64,000 bases of DNA from Intestinibacillus sp. Marseille-P6563. Lineage in GTDB: Bacteria > Bacillota > Clostridia > Oscillospirales > Butyricicoccaceae. The stretch is from assembly GCF_900604335.1 (NCBI RefSeq), contig NZ_UWOD01000001.1:186001-250000 (forward strand). Reading direction: 5' to 3'. Position numbers and translations under genes: made by a program. The stretch's first letter is position 1, and each line of letters starts with the position of its first letter. Shown here one piece after another: positions 15,761 to 23,275 of the stretch. Below the pieces are notes generated by a model. It searched no databases, had not been told where the DNA came from, and saw only the letters and a list, made by a program, of their open reading frames with translations.

Positions 15761-17617
15761 ATGACAAAGAAACAAAAGAAAATGCTCGGCCGGATCGTGG
15801 TCAGCCTGGTGCTGTACATCGCGGCTTTACTGATCCCTGCCACTCGCTGGATGCAGCTTTTTCTCTACCTGATCCCCTATGCGATCATCGGCTGGGATGT
15901 ACTCTGGCGCGCCATCCGCAATATTGCCCACGGCCAGGTATTCGATGAAAACTTCCTGATGGCTCTGGCAACGGTGGGTGCTTTTCTGGTGCAGGAAGAA
16001 AAAGAAGCGGTCGCGGTTATGCTGTTTTACCAGATCGGCGAATTGTTCCAAAGCTATGCCGTCGGCCGGTCACGGCAGTCAATCGCCAGTCTTATGGATA
16101 TTCGTCCGGACTATGCGAATGTAGTGCAAGACGGCAAGCTTGTGTCGGTTGACCCGGATGAGGTAGAGATCGGCCAAACGATCGTAGTCAAGGCCGGTGA
16201 AAAAATCCCGATCGACGGCGTGGTCATCGAGGGTTCCTCCTCGCTGGACACCGCAGCCCTCACCGGAGAATCCGTCCCGCGGGATGTCTGCCCCGGCAGT
16301 GAAGTCATCAGCGGCTGCATCAATTTAAGTGGCCTGCTCCGTGTACGTACCACCAAGGCCTTTGGGGAATCGACCGTTTCCAAAATCCTGGACCTGGTGG
16401 AAAACTCAAGTGCCAAAAAGGCCAAGGCCGAAAATTTCATCACCAAATTTGCACGCTACTATACCCCGGCCGTGGTCATCGGCGCTGTGGCGCTTGCAGT
16501 TCTGCTGCCGCTGTTTACCGACATTGCCTGGACCGATTCAGTACACCGTGCGCTCATTTTCCTGGTTATTTCCTGCCCCTGTGCCCTGGTGATCTCCATT
16601 CCGCTGAGCTTTTTCGGCGGCATTGGCGGGGCATCCCGACAAGGCATTTTGGTCAAGGGTGGCAACTATCTGGAAGCACTGGCCAAGCCGGAAATCGTTG
16701 TATTTGATAAGACCGGCACCCTGACAGAAGGCGCTTTTCGGGTGACCGAAGTCCTCCCGGCGAAAGGCACGGCAGCCGAAGTGCTGGAAATCGCTGCTCT
16801 GGCTGAATCGTTCTCCAAGCATCCGATCTCGGCGTCGTTGCGCGAAGCCTATGGCAAACCACTGGATACGTCCCGTGTATCCGATGTCGAAGAGCTTGCC
16901 GGATACGGAATCTGTGCCAAGGTTGATGGTCGGCAGGTGTTGGCCGGCAATCATCGCCTGATGGAACGGGAGAGTATCTCCTGCCCCATACACGACACCA
17001 TTGGCACGGTCATTTATCTTGCGGTCGGTGGGTCTTATGCGGGCTGCATTACCATTGCCGATGAAGTCAAGCCCGATGCCGCTGCCGCGATTCGCAAACT
17101 GCGTGGTCTCGGGGTACGGCGCACCGTCATGCTGACCGGAGACCGCCGCCGAACGGGTGAACATGTTGCCCAGGCGCTGGGACTGGATGAAGCCAAATGT
17201 GAACTGCTCCCGGCGGATAAGGTCGAAGCGGTCGAGCAGCTTTTGGAATCCAAATCCTCCCGCGGCGTATTGGTCTTTGTGGGCGATGGCGTAAACGATG
17301 CGCCGGTACTCTCCCGCGCCGATGTCGGTGTGGCCATGGGCGGTCTGGGCTCGGATGCTGCCATCGAAGCGGCCGATATCGTCCTGATGGATGACCAGCC
17401 CTCCAAGCTGGCAGCCGCCATTCACATTGCGAAAAAAACGCTGCGCATTGTCAAGCAAAACATTGCCTTTGCTTTGGGCATCAAACTGCTTGTGCTTCTC
17501 TTGGGCGCCTTTGGCAAGGCGAACATGTGGGAAGCCGTGTTTGCCGATGTCGGCGTTGCGGTGATTGCTATTTTAAACGCTTCCCGCATGCTGCACGTCG
17601 ATTCCCAGTCAGCCTAA
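15761..17617 (+). CDS. CadA/ZntA-type heavy-metal P1B ATPase
   Basis: A 618-residue membrane pump exporting Zn, Cd, Pb or similar divalent ions. It starts MTKKQKKMLGRIVVS and has no N-terminal HMA domain. Motifs in order are the actuator TGES (about residues 169-172), the CPC transmembrane metal site SCPCALV (about 270), the phosphorylation site DKTGTLTEG (about 316), the nucleotide-domain HP in SKHPISAS, and GDGVNDAPVLS near the C-terminus. CPC is the signature of the P1B-2 (Zn/Cd/Pb) group. It forms an operon with the SmtB-like repressor and the HMA protein. Confidence 0.93.
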   Translation: MTKKQKKMLGRIVVSLVLYIAALLIPATRWMQLFLYLIPYAIIGWDVLWRAIRNIAHGQVFDENFLMALATVGAFLVQEEKEAVAVMLFYQIGELFQSYAVGRSRQSIASLMDIRPDYANVVQDGKLVSVDPDEVEIGQTIVVKAGEKIPIDGVVIEGSSSLDTAALTGESVPRDVCPGSEVISGCINLSGLLRVRTTKAFGESTVSKILDLVENSSAKKAKAENFITKFARYYTPAVVIGAVALAVLLPLFTDIAWTDSVHRALIFLVISCPCALVISIPLSFFGGIGGASRQGILVKGGNYLEALAKPEIVVFDKTGTLTEGAFRVTEVLPAKGTAAEVLEIAALAESFSKHPISASLREAYGKPLDTSRVSDVEELAGYGICAKVDGRQVLAGNHRLMERESISCPIHDTIGTVIYLAVGGSYAGCITIADEVKPDAAAAIRKLRGLGVRRTVMLTGDRRRTGEHVAQALGLDEAKCELLPADKVEAVEQLLESKSSRGVLVFVGDGVNDAPVLSRADVGVAMGGLGSDAAIEAADIVLMDDQPSKLAAAIHIAKKTLRIVKQNIAFALGIKLLVLLLGAFGKANMWEAVFADVGVAVIAILNASRMLHVDSQSA

Positions 17618-17626
17618 GGCATCTGA

Positions 17627-17662
17627 AAAGGATACCGCTGCATGGCGGTATCCTTCTTTTTT
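17627..17662 (+). terminator. Terminator after the metal ATPase
   Basis: AAGGATACCGC, short loop, GCGGTATCCTT and a T run. Confidence 0.85.
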
Positions 17663-17768
17663 GCAATCTTTACAGAAACTTAACGCTTCTGGCTGACAAT
17701 CCGTGCTATAATAGCCGCAGTCATCCACATTGTGGATGTTTTTTCGATGAAATTTGTGAGGTGAGACG

Positions 17769-18938
17769 ATGGATCTAAACCGGAAAAACATGCAAAAGAT
17801 TGCACTTTTGATCGTATTTACGATTTTGCTGCTGGTCGGTCTGCAAAAGTTTAATTATGTGATCGGCGGCGTGCATGCCATCTTTCATCTGGTGATGCCG
17901 TTTGTTGTGGGAGGCGCCATCGCTTTTATTTTAAATGTACCCATGTGCTTTCTGGAACGCAAGCTGTTCCCCCGCCGGTGGGGCCGCCGCTTAAATCCAT
18001 TGTATCGTGTGCGCCGTATCTTTTCCTTGATTCTGACCTTTGCTCTTGTAATCGCAGTTTTGAGCATTCTGTCCCTGATGGTCATTCCGGAAATGGCACG
18101 GTCGTTTGTCACAGTGGGCGAGCGTATTACGATTTTTTCGGCGCAAGTCATCAACTATGTCAATGATCTTGCGACCAATTATCCGGAAATCGTGGCAGAA
18201 ATCCAGAAATTCTTCTCCGACTGGAACAATATCGATTGGAAGAAAATCGGTGAACAGGTCTATAATTTCTTTGTCAACGGGAACATTGTAAATGATACGT
18301 TCAGTTTTGCAACGTCGGTGATCAACAGCATGACCAATTTTATCATTGGTCTGGTGTTTGCCATCTATCTTCTGCTGCAAAAAGAAACCCTCGGCGGACA
18401 GTTCAAGCGCGTTTTGTATTCGTTTGTACCCGAAGACAAAGCCGACCACTTCCTGGAGATCTGCCAGCTTACCCGCGACACGTTTTCCAGCTTTATTTCT
18501 GGCCAATGCTTGGAAGCCTGTATTTTGGGCCTGATGTTCTTTATCAGCATGAGTTTACTGCGTATGCCCTATGCTCTTGTCATCTCTGCGCTCATCGCTG
18601 TGACCGCGCTCATTCCCATTTTTGGTGCATTTATCGGCTGCGGCGTCGGTATCTTCCTGATTTTGATTGTCAGCCCGATTCAGGCGCTATGGTTTTTGAT
18701 TTTGTTCCTGGTGTTGCAGCAAGTCGAAGGCAACCTGATCTATCCGCATGTTGTCGGCAGCTCGGTTGGCCTGCCCTCCATCTGGGTGCTCATGGCGGTC
18801 ACCCTGGGCGCCAGCACCATGGGAATCGTGGGTATGATCATCAATATCCCGCTGTTTTCGATCGTCTATACCCTGTTGCGGCAATCGGTGCGCAGCCGTT
18901 TGCAAAAGCGCCAGATCAGCCGCCACAAACTGCGGTAA
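17769..18938 (+). CDS. AI-2E family transporter (PF01594-type permease)
   Basis: A 389-residue membrane protein with about eight hydrophobic segments. The N-terminal pair (about residues 9-27 and 36-58) precedes a large amphipathic central region (about 95-175). The C-terminal block has the conserved family pattern FISGQCLEACILGLMFF, ALIAVTALIPIFGAFIG and QQVEGNLIYPHVVG. Family members have been linked to autoinducer-2 export or Na/Li antiport, and a given member cannot be assigned by sequence alone. An extended -10 (TGCTATAAT near 17704-17712) lies upstream. The gene is alone between terminators and the htpG promoter. Confidence 0.9.
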   Translation: MDLNRKNMQKIALLIVFTILLLVGLQKFNYVIGGVHAIFHLVMPFVVGGAIAFILNVPMCFLERKLFPRRWGRRLNPLYRVRRIFSLILTFALVIAVLSILSLMVIPEMARSFVTVGERITIFSAQVINYVNDLATNYPEIVAEIQKFFSDWNNIDWKKIGEQVYNFFVNGNIVNDTFSFATSVINSMTNFIIGLVFAIYLLLQKETLGGQFKRVLYSFVPEDKADHFLEICQLTRDTFSSFISGQCLEACILGLMFFISMSLLRMPYALVISALIAVTALIPIFGAFIGCGVGIFLILIVSPIQALWFLILFLVLQQVEGNLIYPHVVGSSVGLPSIWVLMAVTLGASTMGIVGMIINIPLFSIVYTLLRQSVRSRLQKRQISRHKLR

Positions 18939-18972
18939 AAAATGAACGTGTTGTAAATCTTTTGCCTCAGGC

Positions 18973-19001
18973 TTGATTTTTTGGAGCATTGGTATTATTA
19001 T
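18973..19001 (+). promoter_or_regulatory. SigA promoter of htpG
   Basis: TTGATT at 18973-18978 and TATTAT at 18996-19001 with a 17-base spacer. The CIRCE operator begins 8 bases downstream. Confidence 0.7.
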
Positions 19002-19008
19002 CATCTTG

Positions 19009-19035
19009 TTAGCACTCGACACATCAGAGTGCTAA
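19009..19035 (+). promoter_or_regulatory. CIRCE operator (HrcA binding site)
   Basis: TTAGCACTC, 9-base spacer, GAGTGCTAA: a perfect match to the CIRCE consensus, placed over the expected transcription start of htpG. HrcA repression of htpG is therefore expected. Confidence 0.97.
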
Positions 19036-19070
19036 TCCCAAATTTTAAATTCCCGAGGTGTATTGAAATC

Positions 19071-20972
19071 ATGGCAAAAAAAGAATTTCAGGCCGAGTCC
19101 AAACGCCTGCTTGACCTCATGATCCATTCCATTTATACCCATCACGAGATCTTCCTGCGCGAACTGATCTCCAACGCATCGGATGCAACCGATAAGCTGT
19201 ATTACAGCGCGATGCAGGAAGGCCGTACGGGCGTGACCCGCGATTCGCTGCCCATCCGTATCACACTCGATAAAGAGGCGCGGAAGCTGACAATCTCGGA
19301 CAACGGCTGCGGCATGACGGCCGAAGAAATGGAAGAAAATCTGGGCACTATTGCCCATTCCGGTTCTCTGGCCTTCAAGCAGCAGATGGATGCCAAAGAT
19401 AAGAACGATGTTGACATCATCGGCCAATTTGGTGTAGGCTTCTATGCAGCGTTTATGGTTGCCAAAACCGTAGAGGTCATCAGCCGTTCGGAAAAGACCG
19501 ATGAATGCAATCGTTGGGTATCGGATGGCGCGGATGGTTACAGCATCGCTCCTTGTCAGCGCGATACCGTCGGTACAGACATCATCCTGACCATTAAGGA
19601 CAATGCCGAAAACGAAAATTTTGACGAATATCTCGAACCCTTCCGCATTCAGGCAATCGTGCGGAAGTACTCCGATTATATCCGCTATCCCATCCAGATG
19701 GAGATGCCTCGCACCCGCATGAAGGAAGGCTGCGACCCGGAAAAGCCGGAATACGAGGATTACACGGAGCTGACGACCCTCAACTCCATGGTGCCGATCT
19801 GGAAGAAATCCAAGTCCGAACTTAAGGACGAAGATTATAATGCGTTCTACAAATCCAAATACTATGACTTTACCGACCCGGTCCGGCATATTCATATGAG
19901 CACCGAAGGTGCTGTCACCTTCCATGCCCTGCTGTTTATTCCGGCCAGCGCACCCTTCAACTACTATACCAAGGATTATGAAAAGGGATTGCAGCTGTAT
20001 TCCAACGGTGTTTTGATTATGGAACGCTGCGCCGACCTGTTGCCCGATCATTTTAATTTTGTGCGGGGTCTGGTCGACAGCGCTGATTTGTCGCTGAACA
20101 TCTCGCGTGAAATGCTGCAGCACGACCGGCATTTGAAGCTCATTGCCAACAACTTAGAAAAGAAGATCAAGTCCGAATTGCTCAGCCTGCTCAAGAACGA
20201 CCGGGAAAAGTATGAGGAATTCTTCAAGTCGTTCGGCATGCAGCTGAAATATGGCACATATGTAGAGTATGGTACGCATAAGGAACTGTTGCAGGATCTG
20301 CTGCTGTATATGTCGTCGACCGAAAACAAGATGGTTACGTTGGAAGAATACGTATCCCGCATGAAGGAAGATCAGAAATTCATCTATTATGCTTGTGGTG
20401 AAAGCGCAGCCAAGATCAGCCTGCTGCCCCAGATGGAGCGTTTGCGCGATAAGGGCTATGAAGTGCTGTATATGACCGATTCGATCGATGAATTCTGCGT
20501 CAAGATGATGCAGAAGTTCCAGGATAAAGAGTTCAAGTCCATCACCGACGGCGATCTCGGCCTGGAAAGCGAAGAAGAAAAACAGGAGATCGAAAAGCTT
20601 TCTGCGGACAACAAGACCTTGCTGGATGATCTTAAGACCGCTCTGGGCGACAAAGTCACCCGCGTACAGCTCACCTCCCGCTTGAAGAGCCATCCCTGCT
20701 GCCTGTCGACCGAAGGTGCCGTTTCGCTGGAAATGGAAAAGGTACTCAAAGCGCAGCGCATGGGCAATGAACCGGAAGTCAAGGCCGAGCGCGTGCTGGA
20801 ACTGAATGCCACGCACCCGATCTTCCAGAAGCTGTGTGCTCTGTCCGGCGACCAAGACAAACTCAAGACCTATGCCGACATTCTGTATACCCAGGCACAA
20901 CTCATCGAAGGCATTGCGCCGGAAGATCCGGTTGCCTATGCCAACGCGGTTTGCAGTCTTTTGTCGGAATAA
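19071..20972 (+). CDS. htpG: Molecular chaperone HtpG (Hsp90)
   Basis: A 633-residue ATP-dependent chaperone. The N-terminal GHKL ATPase has RELISNASDATDKL (about residues 28-41), SDNGCGMT (about 80-87) and GQFGVGFYAAFMV (about 117-129). The middle domain has SLNISREMLQHDRHLK. The C-terminal dimerisation domain runs to the end. The start MAKKEFQAES at 19071 has GAGG upstream; the longer in-frame sequence would run through the CIRCE operator and is rejected. The gene is directly under CIRCE/HrcA heat-shock control. CIRCE before htpG is less common than before groE or dnaK. Confidence 0.96.
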   Translation: MAKKEFQAESKRLLDLMIHSIYTHHEIFLRELISNASDATDKLYYSAMQEGRTGVTRDSLPIRITLDKEARKLTISDNGCGMTAEEMEENLGTIAHSGSLAFKQQMDAKDKNDVDIIGQFGVGFYAAFMVAKTVEVISRSEKTDECNRWVSDGADGYSIAPCQRDTVGTDIILTIKDNAENENFDEYLEPFRIQAIVRKYSDYIRYPIQMEMPRTRMKEGCDPEKPEYEDYTELTTLNSMVPIWKKSKSELKDEDYNAFYKSKYYDFTDPVRHIHMSTEGAVTFHALLFIPASAPFNYYTKDYEKGLQLYSNGVLIMERCADLLPDHFNFVRGLVDSADLSLNISREMLQHDRHLKLIANNLEKKIKSELLSLLKNDREKYEEFFKSFGMQLKYGTYVEYGTHKELLQDLLLYMSSTENKMVTLEEYVSRMKEDQKFIYYACGESAAKISLLPQMERLRDKGYEVLYMTDSIDEFCVKMMQKFQDKEFKSITDGDLGLESEEEKQEIEKLSADNKTLLDDLKTALGDKVTRVQLTSRLKSHPCCLSTEGAVSLEMEKVLKAQRMGNEPEVKAERVLELNATHPIFQKLCALSGDQDKLKTYADILYTQAQLIEGIAPEDPVAYANAVCSLLSE

Positions 20973-20987
20973 AGGAGATATAGACCT

Positions 20988-21893
20988 ATGCCGCAAAAGT
21001 TATTGTTTATTGTCAATCCGAATTCAGGCAAAGGCGAAATGCGTTTGCATGTTGTGGATTGTGTCGATCAATTTGTCAAAGCTGACTATGAGGTCACGCT
21101 GTACACAACCCAAAAAGCCGGCGATGCAACCCGCATCGTCGCTACCCGCGGCAGCGATTTTGATCTAATCGTGTGCAGCGGCGGTGACGGCACCCTCAAT
21201 GAAACGGTCGGCGGATTGATGCAGCTGGAGGAAAAGCCGGCGCTTGGATACATCCCTTCGGGTACAACCAATGACTTTGCGAGCAGTCTGCAAATTCCCA
21301 AAAAGCCGCTTGATGCTGCGGCTTTGATCTTAAACGGCATGCCATCCAGCGTGGATGTCGGCAGCTTTAATGGCCGTTATTTTACCTATGTCGCTGGTTT
21401 TGGCGCTTTTACCGAGGTGTCCTATTCCACCCCGCAAAACACAAAGAATGCGCTCGGCCGGTTGGCTTATATTCTGGAAGGCATCAAATCCTTGCCTACA
21501 CTACGCAACTACCATGTCCGTGTGGAAAGCGAATCCCAATCGGTGGAAGGTGATTTTATCTTTGGTATGGTCACCAATGCCACCACAGTTGGTGGATTCA
21601 AAGGAATCATTGCCAACGATGTCGGCCTGGATGACGGCTTATTTGAAGTGTTCCTGGTCAAAGCACCAACCAATCCCATCGAATTGCAAATGGTCTTCAA
21701 TGAGATTTTGGTTTCACCGGAGCAATGTAAATTTGTAACGCGTTTTAAAGCTCAGCATGTGCGTTTTGTGTCCGATATCGAAGTCCCCTGGACCTTGGAC
21801 GGCGAGTTTGGCGGGGCTCCGCAGGTTGCTGAGATCGTCAACCATCAAAAAGCGTTGCATCTTTTTGTCGGCCCCACATCCCCGGTAACGTAA
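20988..21893 (+). CDS. Diacylglycerol kinase family lipid kinase (DgkB/YegS-like)
   Basis: A 301-residue cytosolic lipid kinase that phosphorylates diacylglycerol or a related lipid. The nucleotide-binding motifs NPNSGKGE (residues 9-16), CSGGDGTLNETV (about 63-74) and YIPSGTTNDFASSL (about 89-102) are intact. The C-terminal half is the beta-sandwich lipid-binding domain, ending PWTLDGEFGGAP. AAAGGAG lies before the ATG, 15 bp after htpG. The pair may be co-transcribed. A strong bidirectional terminator follows. Confidence 0.9.
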   Translation: MPQKLLFIVNPNSGKGEMRLHVVDCVDQFVKADYEVTLYTTQKAGDATRIVATRGSDFDLIVCSGGDGTLNETVGGLMQLEEKPALGYIPSGTTNDFASSLQIPKKPLDAAALILNGMPSSVDVGSFNGRYFTYVAGFGAFTEVSYSTPQNTKNALGRLAYILEGIKSLPTLRNYHVRVESESQSVEGDFIFGMVTNATTVGGFKGIIANDVGLDDGLFEVFLVKAPTNPIELQMVFNEILVSPEQCKFVTRFKAQHVRFVSDIEVPWTLDGEFGGAPQVAEIVNHQKALHLFVGPTSPVT

Positions 21894-21895
21894 AA

Positions 21896-21935
21896 AGAAA
21901 GGTAGTGCGAGTTTGCTGCACTACCTTTCTTTTTA
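21896..21935. terminator. Bidirectional terminator after the lipid kinase
   Basis: AAAGAAAGGTAGTGC and GCACTACCTTTCTTT arms around a 9-base loop, with A and T runs on both sides. Confidence 0.85.
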
Positions 21936-22067
21936 TTTATCGATACGTATATATACGGGCTGCAAGACCCGTGCCCCCGGCAGAAATGCTTGGACAAACC
22001 GAGCGATGCGGCCGATTCTGCCACCGCGTTGGGATTCATTCCATAGAATATGATATAAGGGTTTCAT
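21933..22067 (-). CDS. Possible small protein, 44 residues
   Basis: An open frame from ATG 22067, starting MKPLYHILWNESQRGG and rich in Arg/Gly, that ends at the bidirectional terminator. A TATAAT on the minus strand near 22123-22128 could serve as -10. The ribosome binding site is weak, and no family is recognised. The rest of the 21936-22260 stretch shows no convincing gene on either strand. Confidence 0.25.
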   Translation of the reverse strand: MKPLYHILWNESQRGGRIGRIARFVQAFLPGARVLQPVYIRIDK

Positions 22068-22262
22068 GGGGATTCTCTCATTTGCTGGAACAATCATTGA
22101 GAAAACAAGTCTTCTTCTGATTATTATATCGGATTCTTCAGTTTCAGAGTTGGACAATCCATGTCGTGAAAATGAACAGACTGTAAATTTTGAAACATTT
22201 TCTCGCTTTCACTCCAGGGGTCTGCACAGGTTAATATATTTTGAACACCCATCGAATATCCC

Positions 22263-22291
22263 TTGTTCTTCTGCGCATTCAATGGTATAAT
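22263..22291 (+). promoter_or_regulatory. SigA-type promoter upstream of the 72-residue gene
   Basis: TTGTTC (22263-22268) and TATAAT (22286-22291) with a 17-base spacer. The leader to the next gene is about 150 bases. Confidence 0.6.
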
Positions 22292-22389
22292 CGGTTCATA
22301 AAGGTAGAAAAACGTATTTTTTTGTTGAAAAAGATGTTACTCTGTCGATAGAAAGCGAATTTCGGATTTCAAAAATTTTCTTTCAGCTC

Positions 22390-22409
22390 CCGTGACCATC
22401 GGGTCACGG
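22390..22409 (+). promoter_or_regulatory. Hairpin in the leader of the 72-residue gene
   Basis: CCGTGACC, loop ATCG, GGTCACGG: a perfect 8-bp stem in the 5' leader, followed by two purine-rich ribosome-binding-like stretches before the ATG at 22449. No T run follows, so it is not a simple terminator. It may be a regulatory or stability element; no known riboswitch class was recognised. Confidence 0.45.
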
Positions 22410-22448
22410 ACAACCAAAAGGAGGGCTGTAAGCTTTAGGAGGCGCAAA

Positions 22449-22667
22449 ATGTTTTTTATACAGATGAATGTCCGTGGCAAAACAATGTACCTGCATAACC
22501 ATCGTTTGGCTTTGTATCTTCCCGATTACGCGCGCCGGTTCCATACCGAAGCGGCAGCGCTGCGCTTTATGAAGCGGCATGATGCTCCCAATCAGTTTCC
22601 CTGGCGTATCATTGAGATCGCTGATTCTGAACTGTGTTCTCGCCGCTATTTGAAGGTTGGCATGTAA
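22449..22667 (+). CDS. Hypothetical small basic protein, 72 residues
   Basis: Begins MFFIQMNVRGKTMYLHNHRL with AGGAGG 7 bases upstream of the ATG. It is rich in aromatic residues, His and Arg, with no membrane segment and no cysteine pair. No family was recognised. It has a promoter and a long leader with a hairpin, and it directly precedes the split cysteine-rich gene, 99 bp away. The function is unknown; co-expression with the split gene is possible but not shown. Confidence 0.6.
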   Translation: MFFIQMNVRGKTMYLHNHRLALYLPDYARRFHTEAAALRFMKRHDAPNQFPWRIIEIADSELCSRRYLKVGM

Positions 22668-22692
22668 TCGCGATCGCTGCCCAAGAAAGAGT

Positions 22693-22721
22693 CACCAGTT
22701 GTATGCCCGATACATAGTCTG
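22693..22721 (+). promoter_or_regulatory. Candidate mother-cell (SigK/SigE-like) promoter of the split gene
   Basis: CACC at 22693-22696, a 16-base gap, then CATAGTCTG at 22713-22721. This fits the SigK pattern mACm-N16-CATAnnnTa except for the last base. The start codon of the split gene is 45 bases downstream. Such short patterns also occur by chance. Confidence 0.3.
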
Positions 22722-22766
22722 ACAATGAAGAAAGCTTCTTCAATTTCTTAATTGGAGGTCATACTC

Positions 22767-23006
22767 ATGTCAGAAAAAATCGCACCCGGCCCGGTTGGCG
22801 GTGGCTCTTGCTTCCGGGAAGCTGTTTGTATCCATACCAATAAGGTTTATGATTCCTGCAAAAGCAAGGAATGCATCCGTGACCTGCGCGTCTATTTGAC
22901 CACAGAGTCTCAGAACTTCATCAACAACAACAGTGTTTCGGTAAAGCCGCGCGCAGCCGAATTGCTGTATGTGAACATCGATGTAGAAAAGGTACCGTAT
23001 AAATGA
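22767..23006 (+). CDS. Split cysteine-rich protein, N-terminal half (interrupted gene)
   Basis: Begins MSEKIAPGPVGGGSCFREAV with GGAGGT 7 bases before the ATG at 22767, and continues CIHTNKVYDSCKSKECIRDL, then a beta-rich stretch ending NIDVEKVPY at 23000. Two codons later the frame stops (K, TGA). Conserved clostridial proteins of about 300 residues have this same beginning but continue directly with a GFYSVD segment, which is exactly what restarts at 29369. I therefore read this as the 5' half of one gene interrupted by a 6371-bp element. Joined in frame the protein would be 299 residues. The function of the family is unknown; its CxxxxC and Cys-rich tail suggest a cross-linked or metal-binding structural protein, perhaps of the spore. 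Confidence 0.85.
   Translation: MSEKIAPGPVGGGSCFREAVCIHTNKVYDSCKSKECIRDLRVYLTTESQNFINNNSVSVKPRAAELLYVNIDVEKVPYK
22998..23002 (+). other. Left attachment core (attL)
   Basis: TATAA shared with 29369-29373. Host coding sequence lies to the left and element sequence to the right. Confidence 0.7.
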
Positions 23007-23009
23007 GTA

Positions 23010-23062
23010 CCCCCTGCTTTTCACATCCTCCTGCGTATCGATGCAGGGGGATTTTCCTTTTT
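23010..23062 (+). terminator. Terminator just inside the element's left end
   Basis: CCCCCTGC (23010-23017) and GCAGGGGG (23043-23050) arms, then ATTTTCCTTTTT. It lies 4 bases after the premature stop of the N-half, so the element both stops translation and ends transcription of the interrupted gene. Confidence 0.7.
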
Positions 23063-23172
23063 ATAACATACAGTTCAATCCTAATGCAGGAAAAACATGG
23101 GCATTCTTGTCGCTAAAACGACCAGAGAATCGGCCATGCAATACCGACTATTTTTAGGAGGTTTGACCAAAA

Positions 23173-23235
23173 ATGCACAAATACCTTTGCATGCCGCCCA
23201 GAAACCCTTTTTATTTTAAGGGGATTTTGCTATAA
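23173..23235 (+). CDS. Possible 20-codon leader peptide upstream of fabF
   Basis: ATG at 23173 with a strong TTTAGGAGGT site 9 bases upstream encodes MHKYLCMPPRNPFYFKGILL, then TAA. It overlaps a TATAAT (23231-23236) that may be the fabF -10. It could be a leader peptide or a chance frame. The remaining 23062-23172 stretch shows nothing else recognisable. Confidence 0.3.
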   Translation: MHKYLCMPPRNPFYFKGILL

Positions 23236-23275
23236 TAAAGCATTATAAAAGATTCAAAATAAGGGGGAACATCGT

